A stretch of 27,116 nt of DNA from a virus: positions 1 through 27,116 of the IMG/VR virus record IMGVR_UViG_3300048507_000378. One strand, given 5' to 3'. The notes beneath the pieces were generated by a model that worked only from the letters and a program-made list of their open reading frames with translations, ran no database searches and had not been told where the DNA came from. Position 1 is the first letter of the stretch; every line of letters begins with the position of its first letter. The position numbers and the translations under genes were made by a program. Below are positions 21,773-27,116 of the stretch, piece after piece.

Positions 21773-22777
21773 TTAATCAAATAAATCGTCTTCGTCCCAG
21801 TTTTCACCTTCACCAGCTTTTGCGTAGTCAGTTGGTCTAACTGCGAAAAAATCTGTGTGAGTATGTCCACCTGTTAAATGATAGAACCAGTCTAATTCTC
21901 CTGCTTGTTCTTCATTAAACTCGAATTCAGATTCGTACCCTAATTCAACTAATTTCTCATTAGTTCTCTTGTTAATAAATTCTTTTAAATCTTGAGCTTT
22001 TAAATTATCTAAATCGCCTTGCTCAAATATTTTATCAATAAACTTATGCTCCATTTGGCGCATTAAGTCTGCTGCTTGTAATACGTCAGCATAAACCTCT
22101 TGTTTCAGTTCAGGATATTCCTGACACATGTGTTTAAATAATTGACATCCCATTCTAGAATGTAGAGACTCGTCTCTTACTGACCATTTCATTTGTTGAC
22201 CAATACCTTTCAATAAATTTCTCATTTGGAAAGAGTATAAAACTGCAAAAGAACTATAGAGGCTAACTCCTTCTGCAAAAGCAGAAAAAATTGCTAGAGA
22301 TCTTGCAACCTCTTTTCTTGCATTAGCATCTTTAGCTAAGTCTTCATGTGTATATTCAGCTGTAGTTGAAGTTAATAAGTCAAATTTATCTGCCATCGTA
22401 GGTTCATGTAAGAATGCTTCAAAATCTTCTAGACCTAAAGTTTCATTTAGATATGAATAAGCTGTAGCGTGAATTGTTTCTTGTGAACCAAACATCATGG
22501 CCATTTGCTTAATTTCGTGTTTAGGGAACCATCTGGTTACCATTGTTGTCCAGTAATCAGATACTGCACATTCTGTTTGCGCAAATCCTAGAAGGATATT
22601 TCCTACTAAATGTTTTTCGTGTGGTAAAAGATTTTCATTCCAATCTTTCACATCACCTTGCATTGATATTTCTGTATGCAGCCAAAAGGCTTGTGCTTGT
22701 TTTAACCAACCTTCTGTGTAGTATTCTGGATATTCAAAAGGCTTAAAGGGAATTCTTTCAGTAAATAGTGATGACAT
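21773..22777 (-). CDS. nrdB: Class I ribonucleotide reductase small subunit (NrdB), Glu at first metal ligand
   Basis: The 334-residue protein is the ferritin-like radical-generating subunit. Metal ligands can be placed by spacing against E. coli NrdB: Glu69 (for Asp84), Glu100 and His103 (QETIH), Glu169 (AEGVSLY), Glu203 and His206 (DESLH). The intervals 69-100 and 169-203 equal those of E. coli exactly. The radical tyrosine corresponds to Tyr107 (HATAY). Asp to Glu at the first ligand is unusual for standard class Ia enzymes; Glu is found there in the metal-radical class Ic, which however lacks the tyrosine. The C-terminus is an acidic tail ending DDLFD, as needed for NrdA binding. It follows a terminator and is co-transcribed with nrdA. 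Confidence 0.93.
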   Translation of the reverse strand: MSSLFTERIPFKPFEYPEYYTEGWLKQAQAFWLHTEISMQGDVKDWNENLLPHEKHLVGNILLGFAQTECAVSDYWTTMVTRWFPKHEIKQMAMMFGSQETIHATAYSYLNETLGLEDFEAFLHEPTMADKFDLLTSTTAEYTHEDLAKDANARKEVARSLAIFSAFAEGVSLYSSFAVLYSFQMRNLLKGIGQQMKWSVRDESLHSRMGCQLFKHMCQEYPELKQEVYADVLQAADLMRQMEHKFIDKIFEQGDLDNLKAQDLKEFINKRTNEKLVELGYESEFEFNEEQAGELDWFYHLTGGHTHTDFFAVRPTDYAKAGEGENWDEDDLFD

Positions 22778-22829
22778 ATTGCTAATAAGTTGTTTTTTTT
22801 AGTTATTTAAGTTTTAAAATAATAAAGGC

Positions 22830-22853
22830 CAAAAAAGGTCTTTGTGAGACCTC
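22830..22853 (-). terminator. Terminator between polymerase half and nrdB
   Basis: On the minus strand AGGTCT pairs with AGACCT around CACAA and is followed by TTTTT. It is 82 bases past the gp43 N-half stop and about 53 bases before the nrdB start. Confidence 0.85.
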
Positions 22854-22896
22854 TCTTAATCTAATCTTTAATCTGAATTATTAGCAGCGCTGCTAG
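22836..22896 (-). ncRNA. Candidate small RNA between gp43N and nrdB
   Basis: A late-type element (22900-22910) is followed on the minus strand by a 14-bp perfect palindrome and, about 40 bases on, by an intrinsic terminator, all in the 157 bases between the two genes. This layout would yield an RNA of roughly 60 bases with a 5' and a 3' hairpin. No ORF of note lies within. It could equally be an nrdB leader with an attenuator. Prediction from sequence layout only. Confidence 0.3.
22882..22895. repeat. 14-bp perfect palindrome
   Basis: TAGCAGCGCTGCTA is its own reverse complement and is GC-rich in AT-rich surroundings. It could be an operator, or an RNA hairpin if transcribed. Confidence 0.7.
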
Positions 22897-22899
22897 TGA

Positions 22900-22910
22900 T
22901 TTATATATCT
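22900..22910 (-). promoter_or_regulatory. Late-type element between gp43N and nrdB
   Basis: On the minus strand this is AGATATATAAA, the same core as upstream of gp23. It is the only copy outside the structural block. It lies upstream of a terminator, so it would produce a short RNA or a leader to nrdB. Confidence 0.4.
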
Positions 22911-22934
22911 CGCAAGTGCTAATAAACTTCTAAT

Positions 22935-24347
22935 TTATAGACTAAATTTTTTTTGTAATTCGTCAGCTTTTGTATAATAATCATAAGAAGTTTTCTTGTA
23001 ATCTTTTCTTTGAGCATATAAATCTCCTAAGATTTTTTTAAGAACGCTTTCTTCTTTTGAATAAACAACTCCATTCTGACAAACTATAACATCTTGGTCT
23101 TTTCTACGTTCCTTGACTTCTGCTTCAGGAACAATTTCGATGAACGAATCCGGTGAAATATTAAATTGCCTCATTACGGATGGATATAGTGATGCAAAGT
23201 CAAATGCACTTACTCCACTATAATATCCGGTTATAGGTTCTTTAACAAAGGCGCCGGCATACTTTGCATCTTTCTTACCATCTTCCCTGTCCCACTCGGT
23301 GCCGATACGTTTATCCTGTTCGGCTAACTTACGAGCGATTAAAGATTCAGTAATAGCCACCGGTGAGGCAGCTTTATATAGTGGCATTTTAGTAATAGTT
23401 GCTAACGTTAGCAGAACTTCCATTGACCTAAGCTTCTGGTCAATATAGTAAACTAATACCGAGTCAATTACATTATAGAAAACATATTTTTGAAAATCGT
23501 TTTCATAAAGGTCTTGTAATGAACCACTATAATTAATCTTACTTATACCATCTAAGACTGCGCCAGATACAAATGCTAATGCGTTTGATTCTTTTACATG
23601 TCCAGATCTATCATATTTATCGTACAATTGCATGTAGTCTAAAATACCCATATGTAAAGGTCTAGAATCTTTTTTATCTAATGCTCCTGTGATAGCAACA
23701 TCGGTTAAATCGATTTGTAGTCTTTTACATCTGTTGACAATATATTGCCAGTCATAGTTGATAAAGTTCCAACCAGTCATCATAGGAAACTTAGGTAAAA
23801 ACTTGTGCAAGAATGTATACAACATATTGTATTCATCTTTGAACTTGTAATAACTAAATTCCCAGTCCTGGTCATAATCACCTGTTTTAAAATGAGCATT
23901 AGTATCTTCTTCAATCTTTTTGATCTGTTCTGCAGAAAGATCTTCAAGACCAAGAACGATAGCTTTACGCTCTGGGGTGATAATTGAGAAAGTTAATATA
24001 CGAGACTTAGCTTCTTCAGGCTTTGGAAAACCATCTACAATCTCTGTCTCAATATCAACAAAATAAGTGCGAGGCATATTGAACTCATAGATCTCATCTC
24101 GATCTTCTTGAGAAAGAGAATCCATAAAATAAAGTAATGAAAACTTATTAAAGGTCCTGGATCTGGACTTTTTTAAAGTTCTGCCATCCCAGTTTTTAAT
24201 GTTTGGGTCTCTCCACTTGTCGTCATCTTTCGTTACGACCCAATTTTGAAACTGCTTTACCGGATAGCGTTTAAATGATACTGTACCTTCTTTATTAAAG
24301 TAAGATACAATTAACTCATTCTCTTTTTGTTCAATATCTAATAGCAT
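22935..24347 (-). CDS. 43: DNA polymerase gp43, N-terminal half (exonuclease and motif A)
   Basis: The 470-residue protein carries the 3'-5' exonuclease motifs Exo I FVDIETE (Asp98, Glu100), Exo II GWNFINYDW (Asp199) and Exo III YNVIDSVLVY (Asp295), then palm motif A FDFASLYPS (Asp383). It ends after a basic helix (YAQRKDYKKTSYDYYTKADE) that corresponds to the first part of the fingers. Motifs B and C are absent and are encoded separately at 17171-18379, so this is one piece of a split family B polymerase that must assemble with the other to replicate DNA. The stop is clean and there is no intein N-terminal segment. The ATG overlaps the stop of gene 56 (TAATG). Split polymerases are known in some Aeromonas T4-like phages and in Rhodothermus phage RM378. 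Confidence 0.93.
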   Translation of the reverse strand: MLLDIEQKENELIVSYFNKEGTVSFKRYPVKQFQNWVVTKDDDKWRDPNIKNWDGRTLKKSRSRTFNKFSLLYFMDSLSQEDRDEIYEFNMPRTYFVDIETEIVDGFPKPEEAKSRILTFSIITPERKAIVLGLEDLSAEQIKKIEEDTNAHFKTGDYDQDWEFSYYKFKDEYNMLYTFLHKFLPKFPMMTGWNFINYDWQYIVNRCKRLQIDLTDVAITGALDKKDSRPLHMGILDYMQLYDKYDRSGHVKESNALAFVSGAVLDGISKINYSGSLQDLYENDFQKYVFYNVIDSVLVYYIDQKLRSMEVLLTLATITKMPLYKAASPVAITESLIARKLAEQDKRIGTEWDREDGKKDAKYAGAFVKEPITGYYSGVSAFDFASLYPSVMRQFNISPDSFIEIVPEAEVKERRKDQDVIVCQNGVVYSKEESVLKKILGDLYAQRKDYKKTSYDYYTKADELQKKFSL

Positions 24348-24811
24348 TAATATCCTCGGTTTTGACGGTCATGGTTTTCTGCATTCTTTGCCATGTACAG
24401 GTTAACAATATCTTTACTTGTCATACCGATAGAAATTGCAAAGTTCATGTAGAAATGCAAACCATCAATCCATTCGTAGAATAATTCTAATTTATCAGCT
24501 TCAGAAAGATCCTCGATCTTCATATCGGCTGCTTGAGCATTAGTACTCTTCCAGTATTTCCATGCACCAGAGGCAATACCGTCGTTGATACCTCCAAGGG
24601 CATCAAACATTTCATTTAATTCATCTGACATTGCGTGTTTATTTACACACCAGAAATCTGCAATTTGTTTTAGATTCCAACCTGTAAAGTCGAAGCCTAA
24701 ACGCTTTTGTAATTCTACTTGTTTGTTGTAAATAAGACCCAATGTGTCTTCTGCTTCTGAATGAAAGTCTTGGACTTCCAAATCTGCACATTTGTTATCT
24801 GCGTTTGCCAT
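24347..24811 (-). CDS. 56: dCTP/dUTP pyrophosphatase (gp56-like)
   Basis: The 154-residue all-helical NTP pyrophosphatase aligns closely with T4 gp56 (about 171 residues) over its C-terminal half: KIEDLSEADKLEL...WIDGLHFYMNF...SIGM and the ending KNAENHDRQNRGY match T4 KIQDLSPEDQLEI...LIDQFHFFMNK and KNAENFARQDRGY. Metal-binding acids are in DELNEM (64-69) and EWIDGLHF (113-120). T4 gp56 hydrolyses dCTP and dUTP, feeding dUMP/dCMP to modification and thymidylate pathways and keeping unmodified cytosine out of phage DNA. The gene has its own GAAAC-N17-TATAAC promoter and overlaps the polymerase start by one base. Confidence 0.88.
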   Translation of the reverse strand: MANADNKCADLEVQDFHSEAEDTLGLIYNKQVELQKRLGFDFTGWNLKQIADFWCVNKHAMSDELNEMFDALGGINDGIASGAWKYWKSTNAQAADMKIEDLSEADKLELFYEWIDGLHFYMNFAISIGMTSKDIVNLYMAKNAENHDRQNRGY

Positions 24812-24827
24812 ATATTTTTATTTAATT

Positions 24828-24855
24828 GTTATAGTTAGATTTACTTATCTGTTTC
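24828..24855 (-). promoter_or_regulatory. TTGAAAC-N17-TATAAC promoter for gene 56
   Basis: On the minus strand GAAAC (24851-24855), preceded by TT, lies in the last codons of the PLP-enzyme gene. TATAAC (24828-24833) is 17 bases further on, about 16 bases before the gene 56 ATG. After the -10, AATTAAATAAAAAT closely matches the uvsX leader. Confidence 0.65.
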
Positions 24856-25737
24856 AAGTATTTCGCCCCAAGCTCTTTCGGACTTTGTTAAAGATTTTGT
24901 GTTAATATCTTTTGGTTTAGGATCTCCACCAACATTCCAGAACCAGGCACCAGGACTTCCATGCTTTGTCATGAACTCCCAAGCCTTCGCATCATAATTC
25001 ATAGCCGATGGGAATGGTGGATTATATTGTGGATCTACATCTTGTGTAAATGCTTTTGGGTGAGACCAAATTTCTGCAATACCTCTTTCACCCTTCTTAA
25101 TATTTCTTGCTACTGCAACTCCATTAAACTTAGCATCTGGCCATGCTATTTGTAAAGACCTTTGTAGAACGCCAGTAGATATTGCTGACCATACTTCTTC
25201 TGGATAACCATGTTTCTCTGCAAGATCATGCGCGACTTTCACAGCGGCTGCTGTAACTAATTCATGGCGAAGTCCTAAAGGAATAAAAAATGCATTGTTT
25301 GATTCTGCCCATTTCTTAGCGTGAGCATTTAAGACTGGCATTGCTGCAATTCTTTTAAATTTCATTTCAGCTCCCATCTCAACACAAATGGCTTGGTGGT
25401 CTGAAATCTCTTTTTGACTTGGACTAAATAGTACAAGTTTCTTATTATACTTCTTTGCTAGATATGCAAGTGAGATACCTGCAAATCCATATCTAGGTTG
25501 AACATATACTAGAGTATCTTGTTTACAAGTACTAACTAGAATATCTCCAAATCTACATTTAGAACCAAAACCCATTAGGTCTTCTCTGACTACTTTAAAT
25601 CCATCATGGTCTACTAATTGTGGAGCCTCGAATGGATCTTGCCAGTCACCTGCTAAATCCAACCATGCCTGTTTATTCGGCATCATTAGATTTAGATCCT
25701 GGTTCATAAGTAATTCTGTGTGATTATTGTGTGCCAT
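24841..25737 (-). CDS. PLP-dependent enzyme, tryptophan synthase beta / ACC deaminase fold
   Basis: The 298-residue protein has the hallmarks of fold-type II PLP enzymes: GFGSKCRFGD near residue 60 resembles the Gly-Asn-Lys-x-Arg-Lys segment of ACC-deaminase-like proteins, making Lys60 the probable Schiff-base lysine. VQPRYGFAGISLAYLAKKYNKKLVLF (79-104) matches the substrate-binding block with its following helix and strand, and SAISTGVLQRSL (185-196) fits a phosphate-binding loop. Substrate is unknown; members act as deaminases, lyases or beta-replacement enzymes on amino acids. It lies between a glycosyltransferase and gene 56. PLP enzymes take part in DNA base hypermodification in some phages, so that role is possible but unproven. 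Confidence 0.68.
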   Translation of the reverse strand: MAHNNHTELLMNQDLNLMMPNKQAWLDLAGDWQDPFEAPQLVDHDGFKVVREDLMGFGSKCRFGDILVSTCKQDTLVYVQPRYGFAGISLAYLAKKYNKKLVLFSPSQKEISDHQAICVEMGAEMKFKRIAAMPVLNAHAKKWAESNNAFFIPLGLRHELVTAAAVKVAHDLAEKHGYPEEVWSAISTGVLQRSLQIAWPDAKFNGVAVARNIKKGERGIAEIWSHPKAFTQDVDPQYNPPFPSAMNYDAKAWEFMTKHGSPGAWFWNVGGDPKPKDINTKSLTKSERAWGEILETDK

Positions 25738-25743
25738 ATTATT

Positions 25744-26463
25744 TTATAGTTTAATTTGAGAGTCCATCCAATTTAATTTCTTCCGCATACCGATCTGTGA
25801 TTTGTTACTATCATGAATTCTATATTCATATAATTTTTCAGGTAGGTTATACATATTTACACCTGACTCTAGAATTCTTCTCCATAAATCCCAATCTTCT
25901 GGTTGCCAACTCTCGTTTAAGTTAGTATCATACATTCCTACCCCTTCTAACATAGATTTTTCTGCTAATAAAGTTGGATGGTTAAAAAACCAGTGTCTAG
26001 AATTAGTATGTAGTATATCTGATTTTACTAGATGTTGATGGCCTGTAATTTTACTTCTTTTTCCATTTTGATAAAAATATAGCTGAGTTCCTACTATTTT
26101 ACAATCAGGTGTTTTTTCAATAAAATCTACTTGAGTTTTAAATCTTTCCGGGAGGGAAATATCATCATCGTCTTGTCTAGCTATCCAGTCATGTGTACTA
26201 TTTATTATACCTTGATTTAAAGCACCCGGGAGGCCGATGTTCTCTTCTAATCTAATTAATTTAACTTCTTTAGCTTGACTTAATTTATCTTGAGTATATT
26301 TAGTTAGGGTATCTGTAGAACCGTCGTCAACTAAAACCACTTCTATTTCTCCATCCCATGTTTGATAAGTTGATAGACATGAAACAACAGAGTCAATCAA
26401 CCATTGGGGTTTTGAGTTGTAAGACGCTAAAACTACTGATATTCCTTTTACTCTTTTACCCAT
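25744..26463 (-). CDS. Family 2 (GT-A) glycosyltransferase
   Basis: The 239-residue protein begins ISVVLASYNSKPQWLIDSVVSC, the classic GT2 opening, followed by VVLVDDGSTD (44-51), ENIGLPGALNQGI (74-86), a DDDD metal-binding motif at 98-101, and PEDWDLWRRIL with the likely catalytic base Asp190. The fold and residues appear complete; there are no membrane segments, so it is soluble. It would transfer a sugar from an activated nucleotide donor. The acceptor cannot be told: phage DNA, a virion protein or host surface glycan are options. Its start overlaps the upstream 219-residue gene by 8 bases, and the PLP-enzyme gene follows after 6 bases, so the three are probably one unit. Confidence 0.88.
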   Translation of the reverse strand: MGKRVKGISVVLASYNSKPQWLIDSVVSCLSTYQTWDGEIEVVLVDDGSTDTLTKYTQDKLSQAKEVKLIRLEENIGLPGALNQGIINSTHDWIARQDDDDISLPERFKTQVDFIEKTPDCKIVGTQLYFYQNGKRSKITGHQHLVKSDILHTNSRHWFFNHPTLLAEKSMLEGVGMYDTNLNESWQPEDWDLWRRILESGVNMYNLPEKLYEYRIHDSNKSQIGMRKKLNWMDSQIKL

Positions 26464-27115
26464 ATAATTCTGCTACTTTTTTCTTATATGCTTCTACTGT
26501 TAAACCAGCTTCTGCAATTATTTTATCATCAGAAGGGTGGTGTTTCATTCCGTTAAATGTTTCTATTAGCCCTAAGTCTAACATTGCTTTTTGTCTACCG
26601 AATGGGTGGTCAATAATTGTAGATGAATTCCAAACTCCGTCCATATCAATATGTGCATAGTCAGCTCCTGGTCTCATATAGTTTTCAATCCATCTAATAA
26701 AGTCACATGCTACATCTTCTGCGTTATACGGAAGACTGCCTGTTTGTTCATATATTTTTGTCATCACTGCATCTAGGAAAGGTTCTGATTTCTTACCCTT
26801 GCCTTCTACAGGATCTGCTAGATAACCAATACATTCTATTGCATTCGTACCATAGTAGAACATTGAGTCCTTGTTAACATACTGTGGAAACCAATCTGCT
26901 ACATCTGCTAAAACTGCTGCATATTGGAATTTATATTGTCTTAATCCGTTTGCCACATTCCAATCAAACATCCATTGACCTAGCTCTCTTAGGTCTTTCT
27001 TACCACCCTCTTCTAAGTACTTAGCCATGTCTCTAGCTAGGCGTGGTGCAAATTCACATAGGAAATAATCACCGCCTCTCTTGTAAGTAAACTGAGGGCC
27101 TTCGAAGTTTGCCAT
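26456..27115 (-). CDS. Unrecognised 219-residue protein, first of modification-like cassette
   Basis: The ATG at 27113-27115 lies one base from the window edge, so a longer frame upstream cannot be excluded. The product is mixed with several helices, many aromatic residues (GQWMFDWNVANGLRQYKFQY, IRWIENYMRPGADYAH) and a His/Asp-containing C-terminal part (IIDHPFGRQKAML, MKHHPSDDKII). I recognise no family. A catalytic site is conceivable given conserved-looking D/H/W residues but not demonstrable. It overlaps the glycosyltransferase gene and so is probably part of the same pathway. Confidence 0.72.
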   Translation of the reverse strand: MANFEGPQFTYKRGGDYFLCEFAPRLARDMAKYLEEGGKKDLRELGQWMFDWNVANGLRQYKFQYAAVLADVADWFPQYVNKDSMFYYGTNAIECIGYLADPVEGKGKKSEPFLDAVMTKIYEQTGSLPYNAEDVACDFIRWIENYMRPGADYAHIDMDGVWNSSTIIDHPFGRQKAMLDLGLIETFNGMKHHPSDDKIIAEAGLTVEAYKKKVAELYG

Positions 27116-27116
27116 G

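Noticed and set aside
18379-22935. Split intein joining the two polymerase parts
   Set aside because: The N-half ends in KADELQKKFSL without a Cys-led intein segment, and the C-half begins 40 residues before motif B without a terminal His-Asn/Cys-Ser junction.
17171-24347. Homing endonuclease or group I intron as the cause of the polymerase split
   Set aside because: I see no endonuclease motif (LAGLIDADG, GIY-YIG, HNH) or intron-like region among the genes between the halves.

Overview
The window is a block of an AT-rich, T4-related myovirus genome. Its host is most likely a member of the Bacteroidota, probably a flavobacterium. The phage assignment rests on recognisable T4-type proteins: capsid gp23, portal gp20, prohead protease gp21 with scaffold gp22, head completion gp4, late sigma gp55, recombination nuclease gp46/gp47, helicase gp41, UvsX, clamp gp45, polymerase gp43, dCTPase gp56, NrdA and NrdB. 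The host inference rests on start codons preceded by A/T-rich leaders without Shine-Dalgarno sequences, and on a small outer-membrane beta-barrel gene whose signal peptide ends in the Asn-Ala-Gln pattern common in Bacteroidota. All supported genes are on the minus strand, so transcription runs from high to low coordinates. No stretch over 300 bases lacks a gene; the longest gap (19652-19937) holds a terminator, a promoter and a possible 30-codon ORF.

Region 1 (27115-22935) holds an unrecognised 219-residue protein, a GT-A glycosyltransferase, a fold-type-II PLP enzyme, a gp56-type dCTPase/dUTPase and the N-terminal half of DNA polymerase gp43 (exonuclease plus palm motif A). Region 2 (22777-17171) holds nrdB, nrdA, the outer-membrane protein, clamp gp45 and then the C-terminal half of gp43 (motifs B and C). 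The polymerase is thus split in the fingers domain, with about 4.5 kb of other genes between its colinear halves. Region 3 (17166-10768) holds small ORFs, uvsX, helicase 41, a candidate gp33-like protein, and 47/46. Region 4 (10704-2) is the late morphogenesis block: two or three virion proteins, sigma gp55, gp4, an unknown protein, portal, an acidic core protein with a T4-like capsid-targeting peptide, a protease-scaffold fusion, the major capsid protein and a truncated coiled-coil protein.

Two kinds of promoter-like element divide the region. TTGAAAC-type boxes exactly 17 bases from TATAAY (or TATAAA) precede 56, 45, uvsX, 55 and a tiny ORF, suggesting early or middle transcription. GATATATAAA-type elements lie before the structural genes and resemble T4 late promoters (TATAAATA). 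Five strong hairpin-plus-U-tract terminators separate units. The points most worth a second look are the split polymerase, the in-frame protease/scaffold arrangement with an internal start, the fixed-spacing promoter family (one copy embedded in a terminator), the outer-membrane cargo gene, and the glycosyltransferase/PLP/dCTPase cassette, which may point to modified DNA.
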